A DNA stretch of 64,000 bases, taken from positions 248,001-312,000 of the forward strand of contig NZ_JAGYPF010000005.1 of the NCBI RefSeq assembly GCF_018343535.1. The letters are read 5' to 3'. A program made the translations under genes and the position numbers. Shown one piece after another: positions 57,210 through 64,000 of the stretch (position 1 is the stretch's first letter; each line of letters starts with the position of its first letter). This DNA comes from Neobacillus rhizophilus. Its GTDB lineage: Bacteria; Bacillota; Bacilli; Bacillales; Cytobacillaceae. The notes below the pieces were generated by a model. The model was not told the DNA's origin. It was given only the letters and a program-made list of their open reading frames with translations, and ran no database searches.

Positions 57210-59849
57210 ATGAAACAATTAACCGGCTCGCAAATTCGCTCGATGTTTTTACAGTTTTTTAATGAGGAAAAAGGTCACCATGTTGAGCCAAGCGCATCGT
57301 TAATTCCCCATGATGACCCGTCATTGTTGTGGATTAACAGCGGTGTCGCAACCTTGAAAAAATATTTTGATGGCCGTGTCGTGCCTGAAAATCCAAGAAT
57401 CACAAATGCTCAAAAATCGATTCGGACTAATGATATTGAAAACGTCGGCAAAACTGCCCGCCACCATACTTTCTTTGAAATGCTCGGGAACTTCTCAATC
57501 GGCGAGTATTTCAAAAAGGAAGCTATCGAGTGGGCATGGGAGTTTTTAACGGACGAGAAATGGATTGGATTTGAAAAGGAACGCCTTTCTGTTACCATAC
57601 ATCCTGAAGATAATGAAGCCTATGAAATTTGGCATAACACGATCGGCATTCCGGAGGAGCGGATTATCCGTCTTGAAGGGAACTTCTGGGATATCGGCGA
57701 AGGTCCAAGTGGTCCAAATACGGAAATCTTCTATGACCGCGGACCTGAGTATGGCAATGATATTAACGATCCAGAATTGTATCCTGGCGGGGAAAACGAA
57801 CGCTACTTAGAGGTTTGGAACCTTGTGTTCTCTCAATTTAACCATAATCCTGACGGTACATATACGCCGCTGCCAAAGAAAAACATTGATACCGGTATGG
57901 GCCTTGAGCGGATGGCTTCTGTCGTGCAAAATGTACCGACCAACTTTGACACAGACCTGTTTATGCCGATTATTCGGGCGACAGAAGAAATCTCCGGCGT
58001 AAAATACGGGGTCGAGAAGGGGCAAGATGAAGCTTTCAAAGTGATTGCTGACCATATCCGAACCGTAGCCTTTGCAATTGGTGACGGAGCGCTGCCATCA
58101 AATGAAGGCCGCGGCTATGTCCTAAGACGCTTGCTCCGCCGTGCTGTCCGGTACGCTAAGCAAATCAACATCAATCGCCCATTTATGTATGAGCTTGTTT
58201 CGGTTGTAGGCGAAATCATGCATGATTTCTATCCGGAAGTAAAGGATAAAGCTGAATTCATTCAGAAAGTCATCAAAACGGAAGAAGAACGTTTCCATGA
58301 AACCCTTCATGAAGGTTTAGCGATTTTAGCAAGCGTTATTAAGAAGGAAAAGGAAAAAGGCAGCGACATCATCTCTGGTGAAGATGTTTTCCGTCTTTAT
58401 GATACGTATGGTTTCCCGGTTGAATTGACTGAAGAATATGCCGAAGAAGAAGGCATGAAGGTTGACCACGATGGCTTTGAGGCAGAAATGGAAGTCCAGC
58501 GGGAACGTGCCCGTGCGGCCCGTCACGATGAAAATTCGATGCAGGTTCAAGGTGGCGTATTAAGGGATATTACTTTAGAAAGTAAGTTTGTTGGGTATAA
58601 TGAACTGACCACGAACTCTACAATTTTAGCGATTATTAAAAATGGCGAACTGATGGATGAGGCTTCAAGCGGTGAAGAAGTTCAGCTTATTCTTGATATT
58701 ACTCCGTTTTATGCGGAAAGCGGCGGACAAATTGCCGACCGCGGTGTCATTCAAGGCGATGGGACAAGCGTTTCAGTTAAAGATGTCCAAAAAGCGCCAA
58801 ACGGCCAGAACCTTCATAAAGTAGCAGTGCAAAGAGGAACATTAAAGACAAACCAGCAGGTAACTGCCCAGGTGGATCCGGAAAACCGTGTGAAAATCAT
58901 TAAGAACCATACAGCTACCCACTTATTGCATCGTGCGTTAAAGGATGTATTAGGGGAGCATGTCAATCAGGCAGGGTCGCTTGTTGAACCGGACCGTCTT
59001 CGCTTTGACTTCTCGCATTTTGGTCAAATTAAACCAGAAGAACTGGAGCAAATCGAAAAGATTGTCAACGAAAAAATCTGGAGCAGTATCGAAGTGGATA
59101 TCAGCCAGAAGCCAATTGCTGAAGCAAAAGCAATGGGAGCAATGGCCCTGTTCGGTGAAAAATACGGCGACATCGTTCGCGTCGTTAAGGTTGGCGACTA
59201 CAGTCTGGAGCTGTGCGGTGGCTGCCACGTTCCAAACACCTCTGTTATCGGCGTGTTTAAAATCGTCTCTGAGGGTGGAATTGGTGCCGGGACAAGGCGC
59301 ATTGAGGCTGTTACCGGCGAATCAGCATACAAAGCTTTAAATGAGCAGGTGGGCATGTTAAAGGATGCTGCGGAGAAATTGAAGGTTAATCCAAAAGAAG
59401 TGGGACATCGAATTGATGGTTTACTGGCTGAAATCAAACACCTTCAAAAAGAAAATGAATCGCTCTCTGCCAAACTTGGCAATATTGAGGCAGGAAACCT
59501 GGTCAACAAAGCAAAAGAAATCAATGGAGTTACTGTCTTAGCCGCAAAAGTTCAGGCTCAGGATATGAACAACTTGCGAAACATGGCTGACGATCTGAAA
59601 CAAAAGCTCGGTTCTGCAGTGATTGTATTGGGAAGTGCTCAAGATGGCAAGGTGAATTTAATTGCAGCCGTTACAAAGGATTTAATTGAACAAGGTTACC
59701 ATGCCGGCAAGTTAATTAAAGAAGTGTCTGCCAAGTGCGGCGGCGGCGGCGGCGGCCGTCCGGATATGGCTCAGGCAGGCGGCAAGGACCCAGAAAAACT
59801 GGATTCAGCGCTTTCCTTTGTCGAAGAATGGGTAAAATCTGTTTTGTAA
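57210..59849 (+). CDS. alaS: Alanyl-tRNA synthetase
   Basis: 879 residues. Catalytic domain starts [13 protein letters not shown]; motif 2 region [20 protein letters not shown]. The editing domain carries [11 protein letters not shown] and CGGCHVPNT zinc ligands. The C-terminal C-Ala domain ends with a glycine run ([17 protein letters not shown]), as in other AlaRS. AAAGGAGGT site. Downstream ireB and ruvX follow in the conserved order. Confidence 0.97.
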   Translation: MKQLTGSQIRSMFLQFFNEEKGHHVEPSASLIPHDDPSLLWINSGVATLKKYFDGRVVPENPRITNAQKSIRTNDIENVGKTARHHTFFEMLGNFSIGEYFKKEAIEWAWEFLTDEKWIGFEKERLSVTIHPEDNEAYEIWHNTIGIPEERIIRLEGNFWDIGEGPSGPNTEIFYDRGPEYGNDINDPELYPGGENERYLEVWNLVFSQFNHNPDGTYTPLPKKNIDTGMGLERMASVVQNVPTNFDTDLFMPIIRATEEISGVKYGVEKGQDEAFKVIADHIRTVAFAIGDGALPSNEGRGYVLRRLLRRAVRYAKQININRPFMYELVSVVGEIMHDFYPEVKDKAEFIQKVIKTEEERFHETLHEGLAILASVIKKEKEKGSDIISGEDVFRLYDTYGFPVELTEEYAEEEGMKVDHDGFEAEMEVQRERARAARHDENSMQVQGGVLRDITLESKFVGYNELTTNSTILAIIKNGELMDEASSGEEVQLILDITPFYAESGGQIADRGVIQGDGTSVSVKDVQKAPNGQNLHKVAVQRGTLKTNQQVTAQVDPENRVKIIKNHTATHLLHRALKDVLGEHVNQAGSLVEPDRLRFDFSHFGQIKPEELEQIEKIVNEKIWSSIEVDISQKPIAEAKAMGAMALFGEKYGDIVRVVKVGDYSLELCGGCHVPNTSVIGVFKIVSEGGIGAGTRRIEAVTGESAYKALNEQVGMLKDAAEKLKVNPKEVGHRIDGLLAEIKHLQKENESLSAKLGNIEAGNLVNKAKEINGVTVLAAKVQAQDMNNLRNMADDLKQKLGSAVIVLGSAQDGKVNLIAAVTKDLIEQGYHAGKLIKEVSAKCGGGGGGRPDMAQAGGKDPEKLDSALSFVEEWVKSVL

Positions 59850-59904
59850 TAAGGACAAAGTAGTGTAAAATGTAGGTAACAATTCCAATTCGAGGTGCAC
59901 GTTC

Positions 59905-60171
59905 ATGAGCTCATTTGATAAAACAATGAGATTTAATTTTCCTGAAGAGCCTTTTGAACATGATGTCAATGATGTTCTTTTTCAAGTGTATGAGGCATTA
60001 AAGGAAAAAGGGTATAACCCTATTAATCAAATTGTCGGTTACCTATTATCTGGAGACCCAGCCTACATTCCGCGTCATCGCGATGCCCGCAATATCATCC
60101 GCAAGCTGGAACGGGATGAAATCATTGAAGAACTGGTAAAATCGTATTTAAAACAGCAGCGAGAGGGTTAA
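59905..60171 (+). CDS. ireB: IreB family regulatory phosphoprotein (YrzL)
   Basis: 88 residues, UPF0297. Family words [50 protein letters not shown]. In Enterococcus IreB is phosphorylated by the PASTA kinase IreK and affects cephalosporin resistance. Three bases separate it from ruvX. CGAGGTG site. Confidence 0.93.
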   Translation: MSSFDKTMRFNFPEEPFEHDVNDVLFQVYEALKEKGYNPINQIVGYLLSGDPAYIPRHRDARNIIRKLERDEIIEELVKSYLKQQREG

Positions 60172-60174
60172 TCA

Positions 60175-60591
60175 ATGCGTTTAATGGGTTTAGATGTAGG
60201 TTCAAAGACTGTTGGAATCGCCCTAAGTGATGAACTTGGGTGGACAGCGCAAGGCCTGAAAACACTCAAAATTGATGAAGAAAAAAAGCAGTTCGGTTTT
60301 GAGGAAATAGGCCAATTAATCAACGAAAATCAAATTAATACTGTAGTAGTAGGCTTTCCAAAGAATATGAACGGTACAATCGGACCGCGCGGGGAGGCAA
60401 GTCAGTATTATGCGGAAGAACTGGAACGCCGGTTTGCCGTTCAAACCGTTTTATGGGACGAGCGGCTGACCACTATGGCAGCAGAACGCATCCTGCTTGA
60501 AGCAGATGTCAGCAGGAAAAAGCGGAAGAAAGTCATAGATAAAATGGCGGCCGCCTTGATTCTTCAAGGCTATTTGGATAGTAAAAAATAA
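60175..60591 (+). CDS. ruvX: Holliday junction resolvase-like protein RuvX (YqgF/YrrK)
   Basis: 138 residues, RNase H-like fold. [18 protein letters not shown] carries the first catalytic Asp, [11 protein letters not shown] the second strand and [10 protein letters not shown] the next acidic motif. Implicated in pre-16S rRNA maturation in E. coli. Part of the conserved ireB-ruvX-DUF1292-mltG string. Confidence 0.93.
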   Translation: MRLMGLDVGSKTVGIALSDELGWTAQGLKTLKIDEEKKQFGFEEIGQLINENQINTVVVGFPKNMNGTIGPRGEASQYYAEELERRFAVQTVLWDERLTTMAAERILLEADVSRKKRKKVIDKMAAALILQGYLDSKK

Positions 60592-60603
60592 TGAGGTGAA
60601 AAA

Positions 60604-60906
60604 ATGGCGCACGAACACCATTATGATGATGAACAATATATTACCCTGATCAATGAAAACGGTGACGAGGAGTTATTTGAAATTCTGTTTACCTTTGAAT
60701 CTGATGAATTCGAAAAGTCATACGTTTTATGCTACCCGGTTGGAGAGGCAGAGGATGATGAGGAGGTCGTTGTCCACGCCTATTCCTACATCCCTACTGA
60801 AGAAGGTGAAATTGGAGAATTATCACCTGTCACAACCGATGAAGAATGGGACATCATCGAAGAAGTATACAATACCTTCATCCAAGATGAAGAAGAAGAA
60901 GAATAA
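60604..60906 (+). CDS. yrzB: DUF1292 acidic protein (YrzB)
   Basis: 100 residues, strongly acidic, starting [29 protein letters not shown] and ending in an acidic run. UPF0473/DUF1292 family, conserved next to ruvX in Bacilli. Function unknown. AATGAGGTGA site; terminator follows. Confidence 0.9.
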   Translation: MAHEHHYDDEQYITLINENGDEELFEILFTFESDEFEKSYVLCYPVGEAEDDEEVVVHAYSYIPTEEGEIGELSPVTTDEEWDIIEEVYNTFIQDEEEEE

Positions 60907-60913
60907 CACTCAG

Positions 60914-60953
60914 GAGGAATCAGCTGACAAAGCTGGTTCCTTTTATTTTTTTA
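60914..60953 (+). terminator. Terminator after yrzB
   Basis: AGGAATCAGCT / AGCTGGTTCCT stem (one wobble), loop GACAA, then TTTATTTTTTT. Confidence 0.88.
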
Positions 60954-60987
60954 TCGTCAAATTTCCGTCGACAAATTAAATGTAAAA

Positions 60988-61016
60988 TTGACATTTTTCC
61001 TACCTTATGCTGAAAT
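60988..61016 (+). promoter_or_regulatory. Candidate promoter of mltG
   Basis: Perfect TTGACA at 60988-60993; the best -10 at 17 bp is the weak TGAAAT (61011-61016). The remaining leader to 61086 shows nothing else. Confidence 0.35.
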
Positions 61017-61086
61017 TATTACGACATGGTTCAAGTTTATAAAAGAATAAATAAAGCACCCGAGCTAACAGGGAGGGGGAAATTAG

Positions 61087-62211
61087 ATGACAGAAGACAA
61101 GAAACATGTAATTCGGCAAAAAATGCTCGAACATCAAAGTGAAGCGCGAATCGTCAGAAGAATTGTTTTAATTATTACGATTATATTGGCGGTCACCATC
61201 GTCCTCATTGGCGGCGGGGGATACCTCTATATACAATCAGCACTAAAACCTGTAGATTCTAATAGCAAGGTGCAGAAAAATGTGGAAATTCCGATTGGCT
61301 CCTCAGTAACTGGGATAGGTGAAAGGCTTGAGCAAAACGGGATCATTAAGGATGCCAAGGTGTTCAAATATTATGTAAAGCTCAAAAATGAAGGCGGCTT
61401 TATGGCGGGGGACTATCAATTAAGTCCTTCCATGGATGTTCCTGAAATTGTCAGCCGCTTGAAAACAGGCAAGGTCCTTGCCAAGGCATCGTTTAAAATT
61501 GCGATACCGGAAGGAAAGCAGCTGAAGGAAATTGCCGCCATTATGGCGAAGGCAACAAATCAGGATGAAGCACAGGTACTTGCCAAATTGAATGATAAAG
61601 AATTTATAAAAACATTAATGGCAAAATACCCGGATATTTTAACGAATGAAATCTTGAACCCTTCAATCATGTACCCGCTAGAGGGGTATTTATATCCAGC
61701 CACCTATCCATTCTTTAAACCGAATCCATCTGTTGAGGAAATGGTTACAGCCATGCTTGATAAAACGAGAGAAGTTCTAGCTGATTACACAGATGAGGCG
61801 AAAGATAAAAAGCTGTCCGTTCATCAGCTCCTTACAATGGCATCCTTGGTCGAGGAAGAGGCGACGGAGAAAGCTGACCGAAAAAAGATTTCCAGCGTCT
61901 TTTATAATCGGATGGAAAAGGGGATGCCGCTACAGACGGATCCAACCGTTCTATATGCCCAAGGCAAACATAAAGACAGAGTAGTCTATAAGGATTTGGA
62001 AGTGAATTCTCCTTACAATACCTATAAAAATCCCGGACTTCCACCAGGCCCGATTGCTAATGCTGGAAAATCTTCCATCGAAGCTTCGTTAGAACCGGAA
62101 CAAACGGATTATTATTATTTCCTGGCAACAGCGGACGGCACGATTATTTTCACCAAAACGCTAGAAGAACATAATAAGGAAAAAGCCAAGCATATTTCCA
62201 GTAAAAAATAG
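61087..62211 (+). CDS. mltG: Endolytic murein transglycosylase MltG (YrrL)
   Basis: 374 residues. Cytoplasmic N-terminus, one membrane span (about residues 22-46), a LysM-like subdomain and the YceG catalytic domain with the active-site Glu in SLVEEEA (about 256-258), plus LQTDPTVLYA and SPYNTYKNPGLPPGPIANAG. It cuts nascent glycan strands and so sets their length. GGGAGGGGG site. A terminator follows. Confidence 0.95.
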   Translation: MTEDKKHVIRQKMLEHQSEARIVRRIVLIITIILAVTIVLIGGGGYLYIQSALKPVDSNSKVQKNVEIPIGSSVTGIGERLEQNGIIKDAKVFKYYVKLKNEGGFMAGDYQLSPSMDVPEIVSRLKTGKVLAKASFKIAIPEGKQLKEIAAIMAKATNQDEAQVLAKLNDKEFIKTLMAKYPDILTNEILNPSIMYPLEGYLYPATYPFFKPNPSVEEMVTAMLDKTREVLADYTDEAKDKKLSVHQLLTMASLVEEEATEKADRKKISSVFYNRMEKGMPLQTDPTVLYAQGKHKDRVVYKDLEVNSPYNTYKNPGLPPGPIANAGKSSIEASLEPEQTDYYYFLATADGTIIFTKTLEEHNKEKAKHISSKK

Positions 62212-62221
62212 TACGTCACCT

Positions 62222-62252
62222 GAGGGAATTGTTCGCATTCCCTCTTTTTTTA
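62222..62252 (+). terminator. Terminator after mltG
   Basis: GAGGGAAT / ATTCCCTC stem, loop TGTTCGC, then seven T residues. Confidence 0.92.
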
Positions 62253-62386
62253 TGGTAGAATACTAAAGTGTTTCATAAGGTATCTATAGCGTCACTCACA
62301 GGTTATTTTTGGCGGTTAACTGCCAGTGTCAATGAGCCGAATGAATATCGCGCGGTTCGTTGTTTTTCTGTGAACGCTATTTTTTA
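62253..62386 (+). ncRNA. Candidate structured small RNA between mltG and trmR
   Basis: An extended -10 (TGGTAGAAT, 62253-62261) follows the mltG terminator. Downstream, ATAGCG and TCACAG (62286-62301) pair with CTGTGA and CGCTAT (62368-62380). They enclose a GGCGG/CTGCC hairpin with TTAA loop (62311-62324) and a 9-bp arm AATGAGCCG / CGGTTCGTT (62331-62339 with 62353-62361). The closing stem runs into TTTTTT. This is a three-way junction with a terminator-like end. No coding frame is evident. No RNA family recognised. Confidence 0.4.
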
Positions 62387-62424
62387 TGTCTAAAGAGCCA
62401 TATTTTGGCAACAATGCAGTTAAA

Positions 62425-62553
62425 GAAAACTCGCCGATTGGTGAGCCCCTAAGGCGGTTCATGAGGCGTAGTTCACCCAAAAGCACAGCTTTTGGGCTGC
62501 GATGCGAATGCTCACGAAGCACTCCTTAGTGCACTTATACATTCTTATTAGCG
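62425..62553 (+). repeat. Interspersed element, copy C (longer variant)
   Basis: Plus-strand copy: GAAAACTCGCCGATTGGTGA, then CCCCTAAGGCGGTTCATGAG and GCGTAGTT match the heads of copies A and B; ATTCTTATTAGCG matches the tails. The middle is different and contains the hairpin CCCAAAAGC ACA GCTTTTGGG. It lies between the candidate small RNA and trmR. Confidence 0.8.
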
Positions 62554-62576
62554 AAAAAGGATTGAGGTGAAGCAGC

Positions 62577-63221
62577 TTGTTAAATGAAAAGCTGCATTCT
62601 TATATAGAAGGTCTAATTCCGGAGCGTCATTCTTTGTTAATGGAAATGGAGAGTTATGCTAACGAGCATCATGTTCCAATTATGGAGCTGGCCGGAATCG
62701 AAACGATGCTTCAGATACTAAGAATCCGTGGTGCCAAAAATATTCTTGAAGTTGGCACCGCCATTGGGTACTCTGCATTGAGAATAGCTTTTGCATTACC
62801 AGATTCGAATATTATCACGATTGAGCGGGATGAAGAGCGCATTCAATTGGCAAAAGAATTTATTGCTAGGTCCGATTACCATGAAAATATTTTTCTCATC
62901 GAAGGGGATGCACTTGATGTTGAAGAGCGTGTTAGTGGCCATGCTCCTTACGATGTTATTTTTATTGATGCTGCTAAGGGGCAATATCAAAAATTTTTTG
63001 AAATTTATTCTAAATATTTAAAAGCTGACGGCTTGATTATTACAGACAATGTCCTGTTTAAAGGACTTGTTGCAGAATCGGAAATAGATTCTAAAAGAAC
63101 GCGGAACCTCGTTAAAAAAATTGACCAATTTAACCGCTGGCTAATGAATCATAAGGATTTTGATACGGTTATTCTCCCAGTCGGTGATGGGGTCGCGATC
63201 AGTAAACGAAGAGGTGAATGA
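62577..63221 (+). CDS. trmR: tRNA 5-hydroxyuridine methyltransferase TrmR (YrrM)
   Basis: 214 residues, class I SAM-dependent O-methyltransferase. SAM motif ILEVGTAIGYSALRIA, acidic DVIFIDAAKGQY, metal site ITDNVLFKG. TrmR methylates ho5U34 to mo5U34. TTG start at 62577, seven bases after GAGGTGA. Two bases separate it from trhP1, which makes its ho5U substrate. Confidence 0.92.
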   Translation: MLNEKLHSYIEGLIPERHSLLMEMESYANEHHVPIMELAGIETMLQILRIRGAKNILEVGTAIGYSALRIAFALPDSNIITIERDEERIQLAKEFIARSDYHENIFLIEGDALDVEERVSGHAPYDVIFIDAAKGQYQKFFEIYSKYLKADGLIITDNVLFKGLVAESEIDSKRTRNLVKKIDQFNRWLMNHKDFDTVILPVGDGVAISKRRGE

Positions 63222-63223
63222 AA

Positions 63224-64000
63224 ATGAAAAAGACAGAACTATTGGTAACTCCCATTTCTGTTGATGACATATTGCCATTGGCAGAGGCAGGGGCTGATGC
63301 CTTTGTTGTTGGGGAGCAGCGCTACGGCTTGAGACTTGCAGGGGAATTTACTCGAAGTGACGTGCAAAAGGCTATTGAACTGGCTCACTCAAAAGGAAAA
63401 AAAGTATATGTGGCTATGAATGCCATTTTTCATAATGATAAACTTCCTGAGCTGAACGATTATATTCGCTTTGTATCTGATGCAAAGGCTGATGCTATTA
63501 TATTTGGCGATCCGGCTGTATTAATGGCTGCAAAAGAAACAGCTCCGGAAATGAAGCTGCATTGGAGCACCGAGACAACTGGTACCAACTGGTATACTTG
63601 TAACTATTGGGGCAGAAAAGGAGCGAAAAGAGCTGTCCTTGCCCGCGAAATTAACATGGATTCAATCGTGGAAATAAAGGAACAAGCAGAGGTTGAAATT
63701 GAAGTTCTCGTTCATGGAATGAGCTGCATGTTTCAATCGAAGCGTTCGCTTTTAGGCAACTATTTTGAGTACCAAGGCAAAGTCATGGAAATCGAAAACC
63801 GCAAACAGCAAAAGAATATGTTCCTCCATGACAAGGAGCGCGAGAACAAATACCCGATTTTTGAAGATGAAAATGGAACTCATATTATGAGTCCGAACGA
63901 TATCTGCATTATCGATGAGCTGCAGGATATGCTTGAGGCCGGAGTGGATTCGTTTAAAATTGATGGAATCCTAAAGAGCCCGGAATATATTCTAGCTGTT
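63224..64000 (+). CDS. trhP1: Peptidase U32 family tRNA hydroxylation protein TrhP1 (YrrN), partial
   Basis: The frame starts at ATG 63224 after GAGGTGAATGA and is open to the window end (259 codons of an expected 310 or so). U32 family N-terminus TELLVTPISVDDILPLAEAGADAFVVGEQRYGLRL, then VYVAMNAIF and the LVHGMSCMFQSKRSLLGNYF segment typical of the YrrN type. With YrrO (TrhP2, expected just beyond the edge) it forms ho5U34 in an O2-independent, prephenate-dependent route. Truncated by the window. Confidence 0.9.
   Translation, partial: MKKTELLVTPISVDDILPLAEAGADAFVVGEQRYGLRLAGEFTRSDVQKAIELAHSKGKKVYVAMNAIFHNDKLPELNDYIRFVSDAKADAIIFGDPAVLMAAKETAPEMKLHWSTETTGTNWYTCNYWGRKGAKRAVLAREINMDSIVEIKEQAEVEIEVLVHGMSCMFQSKRSLLGNYFEYQGKVMEIENRKQQKNMFLHDKERENKYPIFEDENGTHIMSPNDICIIDELQDMLEAGVDSFKIDGILKSPEYILAV

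Overview
The window is a chromosomal stretch of an endospore-forming, low-to-moderate GC member of the Bacillaceae (Bacillus/Neobacillus/Mesobacillus-like). Gene content and order follow the Bacillus subtilis obg-to-yrrN region closely: pheB-pheA, niaR/nifS divergent from nadBCA, safA, a YhcN-type spore lipoprotein gene, bofC, ruvAB, queA-tgt-yajC, spoVB, comN, secDF, recJ-apt-relA-dtd, an SH3b amidase, hisS-aspS, 6S RNA, tcdA, rarA, cymR-iscS-mnmA, a TPR gene with recD2, alaS, ireB-ruvX, mltG, trmR-trhP1. The assignment rests on protein motifs, gene order and AGGAGG-type ribosome binding sites; no database search was run.

Layout. 1-7550: end of obg, phenylalanine biosynthesis, and de novo NAD biosynthesis with its repressor. 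7.6-11.8 kb: spore coat and sporulation genes (safA, a CotS-like kinase, a spore lipoprotein, bofC). 12-16.5 kb: Holliday junction helicase and queuosine tRNA modification. 16.5-30.2 kb: membrane proteins, SpoVB, ComN, SecDF, RecJ, Apt, RelA, Dtd and a large cell-wall amidase. 30.5-34.2 kb: a T-box-controlled hisS-aspS operon and 6S RNA. 34.3-46.4 kb: mostly accessory, compared with B. subtilis, where aspS, 6S RNA, yrvM and yrvN (rarA) lie close together. It holds larC with a MobA-like transferase, tcdA, a four-gene germinant receptor operon, an ABC transporter, a prolyl-4-hydroxylase-like oxygenase and trhO. 46.4-64 kb: rarA, cysteine/sulfur and thiouridine genes, recD2, T-box alaS, mltG and the ho5U tRNA modification genes.

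Two themes stand out. The first is tRNA biology: queA, tgt, tcdA, mnmA with iscS, trhO, trmR, trhP1, dtd, three aminoacyl-tRNA synthetases and two T-boxes. The second is the endospore: safA, bofC, spoVB, the ger operon and cell-wall hydrolases.

The least explained content is non-coding. Two tandem arrays have a 52-bp period (3358-3953 and 34317-35136). Although different at first sight they align to one another and share a core. Two further arrays have an exact 21-bp period built on a GGCGAAT core (about 11856-11956 and 50684-50804); each lies just upstream of a predicted promoter of a DNA-repair operon (ruvAB; TPR-recD2). All periods are close to whole numbers of DNA helical turns. A roughly 110-130 bp interspersed element with a conserved hairpin occurs three times; two copies start at the stop codon of unrelated genes. 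A probable structured small RNA lies between mltG and trmR, and the yrzE-like gene appears to start with ATC. These are reported as findings with tests.
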